Position numbers and translations under genes: made by a program
Part shown: piece after piece, positions 36,231 through 46,844 of the stretch
Position numbering within the stretch: position 1 is the stretch's first letter
Layout of the letters: each line of letters starts with the position of its first letter
The notes under the pieces: model-generated
Told to the model about the DNA's origin: nothing
Seen by the model: the letters and a program-made list of their open reading frames with translations, nothing else
The model's database searches: none
From: Euonymus europaeus
Lineage: Eukaryota > Streptophyta > Magnoliopsida > Celastrales > Celastraceae
Assembly (NCBI GenBank): GCA_963580455.1
Contig: OY756967.1
Location: 22,800,022 to 22,864,021, forward strand
Reading direction: 5' to 3'
DNA: 64,000 nucleotides

Positions 36231-36733
36231 TGTGATAATTTGAATAATGGGTAGAAAATAAAAGGTTAGACTAACAATCCACCTGAGGTCTTACATTGGA
36301 TCTTTGGTCGTCCATGTGGGTTTTGTCCCTAAGAGAACCCTCAAGCGGTAGCCGGTAAGAGGTTGGCTCACTACTACTAACTAAATGGAATTCTCACATC
36401 TTTTGGATGTGGGCATTCTTAACATTTTCGGCATTTGTGGGCTCATACGAGATCCAACAAGTGAACAATATGAACATGCGGTACCCCTCACATTATGGGT
36501 GGTTCATATTCGAGTGAAGGTTATAATGATCAACATTGCTTCGATATCATGTGATAATTTAAAAAATAGATAGAGAATAAATATTAACCCAACAAACCAC
36601 TTGAAATGTTGTCCCCATTAAGTTAAAGGTCCATATGCGTTTTATCCCTAAAAAATTCTCAAGTGGTAAGATGTTGGTTCCTTATTATTAACTAGATGAA
36701 ATCCTCACATCTTTCAACGTGAGATTCCTAACA
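36231..36733 (-). mobile_element. TRIM-like miniature LTR element (degenerate)
   Basis: Two direct repeats of about 194 bp (36231-36424) and 184 bp (36550-36733) both start TGTGATAATTT and end CTAACA or CTTAACA, separated by 125 bp. Next to the right repeat, read on the minus strand, is TGATATCGAAGC, 9 of 12 identical to the plant initiator-tRNA-Met primer-binding site TGGTATCAGAGC. Possible flanking duplication TGACA/TTACA (4 of 5). No coding sequence. The element is old and diverged, so orientation and borders are tentative. Confidence 0.55.
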
Positions 36734-37279
36734 TTACATACCGTTCTTATCCTAATTTTGGATTAAAATATTGCAAATGAGTGGCGATAACGAGCCTAAT
36801 CCCACATAACTATTAAAAATACCGTCATAGAATTGGTTTTTGTGTTGATAAAGAAAGATTTGATAAAACAAGTTAGGTGAATAAGGTGCTTGGGATTTCT
36901 TACTTTATTAGGTAATTTACCTTAATTACCTTGTCCTTAGCTTATGGGGTTTTGCTTTGTTGTTGTTGTTTATTTATGGAGGATTCACCAATAAGTCCTT
37001 TAATAAAAAGATGTATTCCATTCACTACCTTCAATTTTTCAATATTCCATAACATCCTTTGAATAATTATGGACAAAACTATCATTATTCCAAAAAGCCC
37101 TTATATGGACGACATATGCTGACATCATCAGATTCTTGTTATTTTTTTAAAAAAAACTTTAAAACAGTTTTATCTCTCAAAATACAAATCGGATTTTAAA
37201 AAAAATATATATATTCATAATCAGCACGAAAAACTATTTCCAATGAGACCCATGATCGATATGTTTAAATGTTTATTTG

Positions 37280-38300
37280 TCAAATCCTCTAAATGAACTT
37301 AAAGGATTTCTCAAACTTATCTAGAATTCAGAGGATTTCTCAAAACTCACCAAAACCAATTAAATGAGTTTTTAAAATTAAGCAAAAAAATACATATGAT
37401 TTCATAAAAATATATCAAAAAAAAATTGAATTTTTGAAAATCAAACAAAAAGCAACCGAAAATTCAGAGGATTTCACAAACTTGTCTCAAATCTCAAATT
37501 TAGAGGATTTTGCAAAATTTAACAAAATAAATCAGAATTTTCTTGAAATTAAGCAAAAAAAGTTTAGAGGATTTCATAAAATATATAATAAAAATTAGAA
37601 TAATTTTTGAAAATTAAAGAAAAAAGCCCAAAACTCTAAATCCTAAACCCCAAAATCCTAAATCCTAAATACTAAATCTTAATATCTTAAATCTCTAAAT
37701 CCTAAACTTTAAACACTAAACTCTAATCTTCTAAACCCTAGACTCTTAAATTTTAAACCTTATAATTAGAAATTCTTTGAATTTCCCAGAAATCCTCTGA
37801 ATTTTCCAGAAATCCTCTGAATGTTAACAATTCGAATTTTCCAGAAATCCTCTGAATGTTAACAATTCTAGTTTTAATTTTGAACAAAAAATCTTATAAA
37901 TAATTAAGAAGAATTTACAAAAATAAGAAGAAAATCATAAAATTTTACTAACTTATAACTAAATCTTAAACCTCAAGTCGTAAACCCCAAAATGCTAAAT
38001 AATAAATTATAATCTCTTAAACAGAAAAACCTTATATCATAAGCTCTAAACACTAATATCTTAATCCTCAAAACCCTAAACTTTATACCCTATTACCAGG
38101 AATCCTCTAAATTTTTTTATAAAACATTTAGAGGATTTATCAAAATCAAACAAAAAAACAACCAAAAATGTAGATGATCGGAAGATTTTACAAAACTCAC
38201 CAAAAATAATTTAGAAGATTTTTTGAAATTATGCAAAAAACATTCAGAGGATTTCTTGCCCAGAATTTAGAGGATTTTCACAAAAGTCACCAAAACGGCT
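37280..38300. repeat. AT-rich block of dispersed AGAGGATTT motifs and telomere-like words
   Basis: The motif CAGAGGATTT (or TTTAGAGGATTT) occurs at least eight times in the plus sense and AAATCCTCTGAA several times in the minus sense. It is often followed by C..AAACTCACCAAAA. Between them 37625-37745 and 37970-38095 are runs of CCTAAA/CCCTAA-like words resembling degenerate telomere repeat. No gene is visible. Confidence 0.65.
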
Positions 38301-40126
38301 AGATTTTGTTATGATATTTGGTTTTGTTTGAAATATGAATTGAGTTTTATTATGATACTATTCTCATAAGTTATGGACTTTGGTTGTTAGTTAACAATGT
38401 AATAAAATATTGACATTTATATTGAATAACGTTTTGTTAATGCACAAGTGTTCGATTGTTGGTTTCAATAATATAGTGATTCACATATTTTAATGCATAT
38501 ATATAAGTTACTAAATCAAGTAAATTTTGTGCATGTGAGTGCACTTGATTTTCGAGAAAAAAATTGGTTGTTCGACTCTTCAGTTTGATTCATCAAAAGT
38601 GAAAAATATTAGTTTATTTTTAAAAACATATAGATACAAAAAATGATTTCATCAGACTTTCTGGAATTATATTTATATTGATTTTATTATAATAATTATT
38701 TTATAAATAAAGAGCAATCATATACTAATAAAAATAAAGATATGTTTAAATGAGGGTATGGTAAAATTGTCATTAAATAAAGTTAAAATTTAAAGTTGTT
38801 ATTGAGTTAAGATTCAAATAATTGAGGATGTATTGGACTACAAACTTTTCAAAAAAACTAAATGGAATATAAAGTCCATATAAAGGACTTATCACCAAAT
38901 AATCCTTTATTTATTTATGGGAGAAGTATCGAAAAGACCCATGTGGTTATAAAAACGGGTCAATTAAGCTCCTGTGTTGCATGTCATTATTTAATAATTG
39001 TCAGTTTGTAAAAAATGGACTGAAAATTTTGTGAAGGGCTAACATGGCCCAGTTTTTATTGCACGAGGTCTTATTTGACATGAAATAAAACACCGGGACT
39101 CAAGTGACATACTTGTACTCCCACATTATTTGTTATCCAAATGATGCACGTGATTTATAAGATTAGTCCAAGCATATCCATCACAAAACAACTCATTTTT
39201 TTTGGATTTAAGTAATCGATGTAGAAGAATAAAATCGTGTGAATCTGATATATGTATACTCTACCTCACTACCTATGTTATTGATGGAAAATTCGAAATG
39301 AATATATACAATTTATATTTACGTAAATATAGTCAATTTAATTGGGATTAATCAAATCCGTTCGATCGGTTGTATATCAAACAAGATGAGCTCGACATTG
39401 CTTGTTTACTTCGATGGCAATCCATGAATACCTCCTATTAAAACCTAACGTGGGCTTGTTTTGTAGGCCGAAAAGGACCTCGTCCAGCCCAGCCCAATAA
39501 TCCAACTCAAGCAAGCAGTAAAGCACCCCGCAACACTTGCAATATGTGAAGCCCATGAGGCCCATTTACTGAAGATAATGAGGATCTTGTGCTAACGCTT
39601 AAATTGGGCCGTGTGTTTGAACTTTGGTGGGAAAAACCAAGAAAGTTTAGTGGCCTATGGCCAAGTGTCAACATCATATTTAGTACTCACAAATTCACAA
39701 CAGAAAAGGCGTGAAGGATTGAAAAGAAGGATAAGGAAAATACCGTGAAGAGTGAAATGGTTTTTAATAACAAGAGGTGGGGGAAGTGGAAGGCATTGAT
39801 TTCAGTTTCTGCATGCTTTACACCTCTCTTGCAATAATGCTCAAAGCCGGTGACACAGTTCCGTCCACCCTATTTTTATATCATGTGCTTAAAGCCTTTG
39901 CTGATCCTCCAAGCCAAGAAAAACCCATCGACTTTTCCATGATTAAGAATGCATTTCCCTGAATTTAACTCTTGGAAAACACTCTTTCATTCTCACAAAT
40001 TATGCAATTGTATTGTTGTGTATTCTATACTAAGCAACTACCACTTCACAAAGACTGTTATAAAAGCCAGTCCAAAGTACCCAAAATTTTACACTCAAAC
40101 CTAGCTCTTCAAGCGTCAAGTCACCC

Positions 40127-40561
40127 ATGACTTCTTTCATCCTCCTCTTCTTCACTCTAGCTTTTCCAATCACTGCTAGAGCTCAAGGCAGAGCTCCTCA
40201 TGGGCTTGCTAATGCGAATCCTATGGCTTTCTCACCATCAGCAGTTGAATTCTTCAATCCCAACACAAAGGAACCTGATAAAAAAGACCCAAGTCATGAT
40301 TCCAGTTGCTCACCATTGCCCCTCGCTGCTCAAGCGCGTTCAACTCCAGCATATGAAAGCAAATTCTCCACATCCACCACTAGTGGAAACCAGCTAGGAG
40401 CTGGTGCCATAGCGGGCATCATGTTCAGTGTTGCATTTGTAGTTCTACTGGCAATGGGTGCTTTCTATGTGTTCAGAACCCGTCAAGCCAATGTGAGCCG
40501 AGCTAGTTCCGTTCAAGCATCTAATTCTGTTCAACCTGATGCTAGAACTGCTCAGCTTTAG
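40127..40561 (+). CDS. Small secretory-pathway membrane protein, unknown function
   Basis: Single exon, 144 residues. An N-terminal signal peptide (MTSFILLFFTLAFPITARAQ) is followed by a Pro/Ser-rich luminal part with FSPSAVEFFNP and SSCSPLPLAAQ. One membrane helix spans about residues 93-114 (GAIAGIMFSVAFVVLLAMGA) before a short basic Ser-rich cytoplasmic tail. The topology is type I. A TATA-like TTATAAAAG lies at about 40058. I know of similar short uncharacterised plant proteins with the same layout but no assigned role; resemblance to arabinogalactan-type proteins is only in composition. A stop and AT-rich 3' region follow directly. Confidence 0.75.
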   Translation: MTSFILLFFTLAFPITARAQGRAPHGLANANPMAFSPSAVEFFNPNTKEPDKKDPSHDSSCSPLPLAAQARSTPAYESKFSTSTTSGNQLGAGAIAGIMFSVAFVVLLAMGAFYVFRTRQANVSRASSVQASNSVQPDARTAQL

Positions 40562-41632
40562 AAGCTTGGTTCTGCCTCTGTTTCATCACCTACCCTATCC
40601 ATATTAGTTATCATTTAGATTTTTTTAAAGCTTTTTCGGGCCTGTAATGTATGTATAAGCTTCTAGTGAGTATGAAACCTTGATTTGTCAGGATACCCAG
40701 CAATTGAAACGGTCAAGGGATGCAGATTTGTGTCAAAACCATTGAGAAGAGCAGGGAACAATGTTATGATTGAGTGGAAATAAAGAAAAAAGATGCTAAA
40801 TAAAAGGTGTTAAAATACACAAAGAAACAAAAATGGGAATTCAAAACTAACGGCTAAAACAATCATAGCGGCAATAAAAAGATGCAACAAAAATAGAGGA
40901 TAAGCAGGCTCTAAAAATTACACCATATGCAAAAAAAATTAGAAACAAAACAATTATATGCATAGGAAGACTAATGGACACCATTACTGGATAGGAGTAT
41001 TTGCCCTCAGCCATGAAAGGCACGGGCACTGGTCATTCTCTACATAAAACAGAAGGTGGTCGTATTATTCACTTAAATAACGGGGATCTTCCACTCATCC
41101 CATGTCTCAGTACCTTGGCCTAATAAGATATATATGAGGCAGCACAGTCTAGCATGGGTAGAAAGAAAAAACACTCTGCACACAAGGCTTTCTTGAAATG
41201 GTGTAAACCTTGATGCCTAGGCAGAGTGAAACAACTTTAAACAATGTTCTAAGATTTGCCCTTAATTACACAATCAATAAAACCGACAAATAATGCAATG
41301 GTACCTAAAGTTCAGTGTTTACTGGCAAAAGTAACCGGATTGAATTCTAAAGTTTATGTGTTGCATCATGCATGTTGCACCAACGTCCTGAACGGCACAA
41401 ACTAGCAAGAAGTAGAAGCAACCAACATCAGACGAGAATTCTGCACTAGTATAAGCCGCAAATATTTAAAAAGTGAGAGGGAACATGTTATTCGAGATTT
41501 GAATCATGTGCAACATCCCAGATAATCAATTTTCAAATTGATGGAATACAACGACATGCGGTGAGATCAGAGCAAGTTTCCATGTCTGTAAAAAAGAAGA
41601 CGACACATGCTCATAAGTCATAACTCAACATT
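40562..41632. other. Gene-free stretch between two convergent small genes
   Basis: Contains the 3' flank of the 40127 gene and of the minus-strand 84-residue gene. AT-rich, no motif-bearing open frame and no clear repeat seen. Confidence 0.4.
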
Positions 41633-43438
41633 TTACCACCCACGTGAACTAAGAGACTCAATCATAGGTCCCAGCGTTTCATCCACAGCTTTGTTCCATA
41701 GGTGTGCAAACTCCAAGCGAGATTTCCTACCAAATATGGGCTCTCTCTGCAAATGTTCAAAGCACAGTTATTAGAACTTAGGGTCCGTTTGGATCAGAAT
41801 ATGTCTCATAGAGTATAAGCTCTCGTAAAGCGTAAAAGCTAAGAGTGTCTAAGAGTATGGGTGACAGAATATACACTAGCGTATACTCTCATCCAAATAG
41901 GGCTAAATCTCATGCGATTCAAACAAGGAATATGACATTTCAATAAAATTTCTTGCTCTTATGCATTTTTATGATTGATAATAGGTTGCATCTTCAAAGT
42001 AAGATTGGTATATAAAGATCCTTTAGCTGATCAATAGGCTAGCCAGAATTAGATATGACACAAACCAGAACCGATGCATGTGAAGTGCACGTCTCATATC
42101 CCACATCAGACATGCAAGGTGCAAGTATATGTGGGTTGGGCAAACCCAACTAACGGGAGGCCCAATTTGCATCAATTGGTATCAGAGCCCAAGCCTTCTC
42201 CTAGTCGTGTGGGTGCATGCGGGGCCCATGGTGGGTGGTCCTCACTTGGAAGGTGACTACATGCAGGATGCGTGTTCTTGAGAGAGGATGTGAATGATGC
42301 ATGTGAAGTGCACCGTCTCATATCCCACATCGGACATGTAAGTTGCAAGTGAAGTGCTTACAAAGTTACATATGGGTTGAGCAAACCTAACTAATGGACT
42401 AGTCTTTTGGTATAGTCAGACCCAATTTCCATCAAGAACCTAACTACCTAAGTATATTCAACTCTAAAAACTTCTGAAGAGATCAATTTTTATAAAACAC
42501 ACTAACACAGTCGCCAGCATAAACATGGCACATATGAAGCTAAGAGCATTCGACAGTCCTACCCTCTCAATCACAAAAGACAAACTGGTTCCTTCAGGAT
42601 TTGTAGATCAACTTTGATTTAAACCAGTATTTTATGAAAGTAGAACAAGAGATGGATGCAAAGAGAATATTTGTATAAGCTTACGAGAAGTAAGAAAATT
42701 TGTACCAATATTATCTTACATGTTTACTCCATTGCAAATAAATTAAAGGAAACTTATGGTACAGAATAGAAGCAATCAACGAAGCCTGAAAATTTCTACT
42801 CAAGCTTTGTCAGAGCTTAAAACTAATGTCCCTTCTCATGAGAAATTTTCTCCCTCCCCATCGCAACTTCAACCCGAAACAAGGATCCTACATCTGGCTA
42901 TTTATAGTGCACCTTCAACCCTATGCACGCAAAAGGCGATCATGAAGGTCTTTGTCTTGCAACCCCAAGCATCAGTACTACTACAACTCCATTCTAGCTA
43001 AAGCCATTTCAGAATCATATTCTTTTCCTGCAGGTAAGCAGTGGCCAGTGGCTTCTCCCAATTAAGTGATTGACAATATATATGCAAACATCCCAATCCC
43101 AATTTCAGTTATCAGCAATTACATGCTCAAAATCTAAGCTCAATATTAGGGTTTCAGAAGCCAGAATAGCGAGAAAATAATCAACTACGGTTTCATTTTA
43201 ACCTGAAATTGATCAGAAAATTGAGATTGATGATCTGAAATGGACTTGTAGATGCATTTACGTTGCTCAAAAACAACCACGCCCGCCAATGCAACTCCCA
43301 ATGCAGCCCCAAGCAGACGCTCCTGCGGAGATGTTTCAGCAAACAATTGTCACGAGAAAATAATTAACAACACAAAATAATCAAATCGAAGAAATTAGTG
43401 CTAGGAATTGCAAAAACCTGAGCGACAATGCTAATCAT
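41633..43438 (-). CDS. 84-residue single-helix membrane protein, unknown function
   Basis: Three exons: 43438-43418, 43322-43203, 41746-41633, encoding 84 residues in continuous frame. It starts MISIVAQERLLGAALGVALA, with a hydrophobic helix over about residues 9-24, then a basic segment FEQRKCIYKSIS, and the C-terminal motif EPIFGRKSRLEFAHLWNKAV ending in SLSSRGW. The short first exon (seven codons) escapes simple open-frame detection. An in-frame upstream ATG at 43576 would add 46 residues, but the downstream ATG has the better context (GCCATGA) and gives a compact protein. I recall uncharacterised plant proteins of this type; organelle membrane location is possible but not shown. The 1456-bp second intron hosts a TRIM and a small MITE. 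Confidence 0.7.
41781..41903. mobile_element. Short MITE in an intron
   Basis: Ends GGGTCCGTTTGGAT and, reverse-complemented, GCCCTATTTGGAT form a terminal inverted repeat. The flanks are TTA on the left and TAA on the right, sharing at least the TA dinucleotide. 123 bp, internally rich in AGAGTATA words, no coding sequence. It lies in intron 2 of the 84-residue gene. Confidence 0.55.
42073..42435 (+). mobile_element. TRIM (miniature LTR retrotransposon) with perfect tRNA-Met primer site
   Basis: Left terminal repeat 42073-42175 and right terminal repeat 42296-42435 share GATGCATGTGAAGTGCAC, GTCTCATATCCCACATC and a GGGTTG.GCAAACC.AACTAA stretch. The left copy lacks two segments of roughly 14-20 bases. 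Immediately after the left repeat is TTGGTATCAGAGCC (42176-42189), exactly the primer-binding site for initiator tRNA-Met; before the right repeat is a purine-rich tract (GAGAGAGGATG). The 5-bp duplication GAACC flanks it at 42068-42072 and 42436-42440. At 363 bp with no gag-pol, it fits the TRIM class. It sits in intron 2 of the 84-residue gene. Confidence 0.85.
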
Positions 43439-43794
43439 GGCGTATTTGCTGTTAGATTCGAGGAGGCTGGAAGGCGAAGAGACGAAATACTTTCGCCGTA
43501 GTTTCTCGGCTAATACTTTCTCGCCGTAGTTTCTAGACAGTAGTTCGTGGCTTCGTGCGGTGATCAATGGCCCCAACCTAGGCCCAATATCTGGAAGACA
43601 AGTCTGCGGATTTACTGGATTCTATGTTAATGAGTTAGACCCATTGGTACATTCAAGCCCATCCAAGCACTGTGAAAAGGAGAAGTAAAGAATGGCTAGA
43701 AAGTAGAAACAGTTGCATGTGAGCTGCTAACTGAAACCGTGGCACGTGCTGTTGCATCATTTGATAATGACTGGCTTTGTTATCCCACGTGGTT

Positions 43795-44115
43795 AAGAAC
43801 ACTTGCACCAATGTCAATTTAGTTTCATTTCTATTACATAAAAAACATTTATCTATATAATTATATCAGCATAATACATTTTTTTTAATAATATTACATC
43901 AATAAAACACATTTTTTCGTACAATCATATCATTAAAACAAATCTCCCAATACCTAATCATTAATAAGACATCTACTCTTTCATTTTCTATTCATTTACT
44001 AACAAAATTACACTAAAATCGATATTGGATCCCACATATTTTACAAAAAATCAAATCACATACTCATCCACATTAACAAAACACATGTTTTTGCTGAGCT
44101 AACAAACATGCACCA
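43795..44115. mobile_element. Diverged Tourist-like MITE copy
   Basis: Contains several AATACA...CATATCA...AACACATTTTT units of the family seen at 15.5, 21.3 and 32.5-33.6 kb, plus TTGCACCAATGT and ACCATTATGAT near its ends. Borders are not sharp. Confidence 0.45.
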
Positions 44116-44689
44116 TTATGATGAATTAGATTCCTGAGAATTGACATCGAAGTGAAAGTTCATCCTGACACACTTTAGGGTCTGCTTGGTAGATATGAAA
44201 GTAGGGATTTTAGTGTTTTTAAAGTAGCGATTATGATCGATTTCGAGATATTTTTAAAATGCTTCTATTTAAGGTATTTTTAAAATACTCAATTTTGGTC
44301 AAATTAAATCTACACTAATTTTTGGGGTTTAAAAAATCCTCCAAAATTGATGTTCTTAAAATATAAATAAGTAACAATTTTTAAAATCATTTATTTCTAA
44401 TCACTTAGAAAATTTCCTCATTTTCAATCTCTCAATGAGAGTCTTAATGATGAGTCAAGGTTCGTGACAATTGCTATATACTGACCTCGTGTTGGCACTG
44501 AGCAGAGGTCTAACCTGATGAAAGCTTTAGGTAGTGTGTAGTCAACGTGGCTCGGGTGGCTTGAGAAAACGTGATGATTTGTCATATATCTCAGATGGCT
44601 AATAACGAACAATTCTCACATCAATAAGTCGGTTTTATAAGGGCAACACGAGGACATGCAAATGTTTTCATTAAATTTGTTTTTAGGTT

Positions 44690-44945
44690 TCATATCTATT
44701 ACACAAAAAGTCGTCCTACGTATTTATCCACATCAAAAAAATTCGTCTTCCAATATAGTTATATTAGCAAAAAGTAAATCCCTACACATTTATATCTTCT
44801 CATTTTAGGCAAACCAATAATTTATCTATTTTCTCTAATTTTTTCATTAAATTTATATCAAAATTAATACTAAATCTCATTTTTAATATAAAAAAATCAA
44901 ATCATATACACATCATTTAAATAAAAAATGTCACCATTATAATTA
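44690..44945. mobile_element. Diverged Tourist-like MITE copy
   Basis: Same internal motifs (ATTACACAAAAAGTC, TATTTATCCACATCA, CCAATATAGTTATATTAGCA) and a right end GTCACCATTATAATT. Strongly decayed; borders approximate. Confidence 0.4.
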
Positions 44946-46844
44946 TTTTAAGGATGAGTTGACCGTGACAGGCGAACCGTCGAAAGTGTGAATTTACCTG
45001 TTGGCGATTTGTACCATTGATCTACACCATTTTAATCAAATGTTAACCTCCACTAAGATGCCTGACAATTTCAAATCAGCACAACTTGCTCACTATTCCA
45101 AAATATGTAATTAGGTTTTACGCCGAGGTAGGGTTGAGGAGAAAGATGATAACTTGGATTTTCAGCGCAAACTTGATGGAGGACAGGTAAACGACGACAA
45201 ATTCAATAGGGGAAAGAACTGTTGTCTTGCCTGATAGACAATGGTACATCGGGTCCTACCTTGGAAAAATGTATTTCTGTCTATGGCTGTTTTTTGGTGG
45301 AATTTAATGCATACTCAGGAACCACCAAAAGAGGCTTCAATAATCAATATGAACTGTAAAAATGCCCTCTCTACTAAGAAAAAGCAGTCTTGTTCTGTTC
45401 TCTGCTTGGATGGTTTTGCTCAGCTTCATTTCTTGAAGGGCATGGAAAGCTTTAATGGTTCTCTCTCTCTCTCTGCAATGTACTTTACATTCTGGTCTAT
45501 ACCCTGTCAATAGTGACTTCTCCTTGGTAGTTGGTTCTGTGTTGCAGGAGAAAAAGCAGAAAACATGTTATGTCACTGTAGCTCATTAGTTTTCAAGTTA
45601 AACTTGCTTCATCTTAAGTCACTGCTTCATATTTTAGTATTCCTTAGCTTAGCATGAAAATGAGCAAGTTGTTATTTGTTGACATCATGTTGGGAATCAT
45701 ATGCTTTGCGACTTTCTTCTCTATATTGTCTTCAGATGTAAAATTTTTAGATAGCTATTTCAGAGAAAAAAACTTGAACAGCGTGAATTATGAAGTTTCA
45801 GAGGTTAGTAAATTCTTTTTATCGAAGATTACTTCAAATTTTGCTCAAAGTTACCTTAAAGTCAAGGTTCTTAAATGATGGTGCTAGTGCTACTGCTACC
45901 AGGTACATGTATCATGATGCAATAGCTGATGCAGCTTTTCCTTTCTGATACTCTGTCAGCAGCTTTTGAATATCTAATAGTTCTCAAACACAGAGACCAT
46001 CAGCTGCTCTATCTCATTCGTTTATGATGGTTGGCAAGCACTCCTTATAGGATTGCAGGTTCTTACCTTTTTCGATTCCCTCTCAGAGAATCCTTTGGGA
46101 TTTGGGAAGAAATTTGATTTTTCTCTATGGAAAGAATTTTGCTGTTCTTTAGGACAGCATATCTTCCGCACTATTTTCTTTTCATTGTTAGCCAGTCTTC
46201 AAGTGGAGGATGATCATGAAAAGTTTTTAACTTTGAACCATTTTAAGTGAGATTCTCCGGTGGTTTGAATATCTGGCTGATACTTCCAGCTCACTGATGC
46301 CAAGTTTGAATTACTAGATGGCAAATCCTTCTCTCCACGGTCCCACTATTTGCGTCTCTTATAATGAGGAGTTCCTCTCTTTGCTCTTAGTGACCCTCTT
46401 TCATTAATTTGAATGGAATATCAGCAATAAAATTAACCCAACCTTGTTCCATGAAGATGTTATATTCATTCAACAAGATAAATTCTATTCACTTTAGGAA
46501 AGGCAGTGTTTATCAGACATTAGTGCTTATATGACACTATAACTAGTTGTTTCTGAGTCATATGCTTGCTGGGTATAATCTCATATTTACTACTTTGATT
46601 ATAAATGAAATGTTTTTTGTTTACTGCATATGTTACAAGCGTGCTTTTCACCCCACTCTTATTCTTGAGTCCTTTTTCAAGCTACTTTTTTGCTGGGTAT
46701 CTAATGTATGAGTGCTTGTCAATTCAGGGGCTGATTGATTGCATTGGAGAGCCAAGGTTTGAGGTTTCACTTCCCTCAATTACCGAGAAGATATTCTATG
46801 TTATTGTCTAATTAAGGACTTCAATGGCGTGATGGTCGTGGACA

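Larger units (their letters stand above)
35637..40126. other. Repeat-rich intergenic region
   Basis: After the PIP2 3' UTR (to about 35900) no gene is seen for about 4.2 kb. The region contains a TRIM-like element (36231-36733), a long AT-rich block of AGAGGATTT motifs and degenerate CCTAAA words (37280-38300), and unremarkable AT-rich DNA (38300-39600). The open frame at 39777-39962 lacks any motif. Confidence 0.5.
43439..46844. other. Intergenic region with MITE fragments
   Basis: 43795-44115 and 44690-44945 are diverged copies of the Tourist-like family (AACACATTTTT, AATACAATCATATCA and CACCATTAT motifs). 44160-45100 is otherwise unremarkable. Open frames at 45241-46250 look superficially protein-like (one with a hydrophobic start at 45654), but I could not join them in frame to the kinase gene downstream. 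Confidence 0.45.

Noticed and set aside
45241..46811. Upstream open frames as 5' exons of the receptor-like kinase
   Set aside because: No splice chain keeps frame to exon 47499; the ATG at 46845 followed by a signal peptide and an in-phase donor explains the start.
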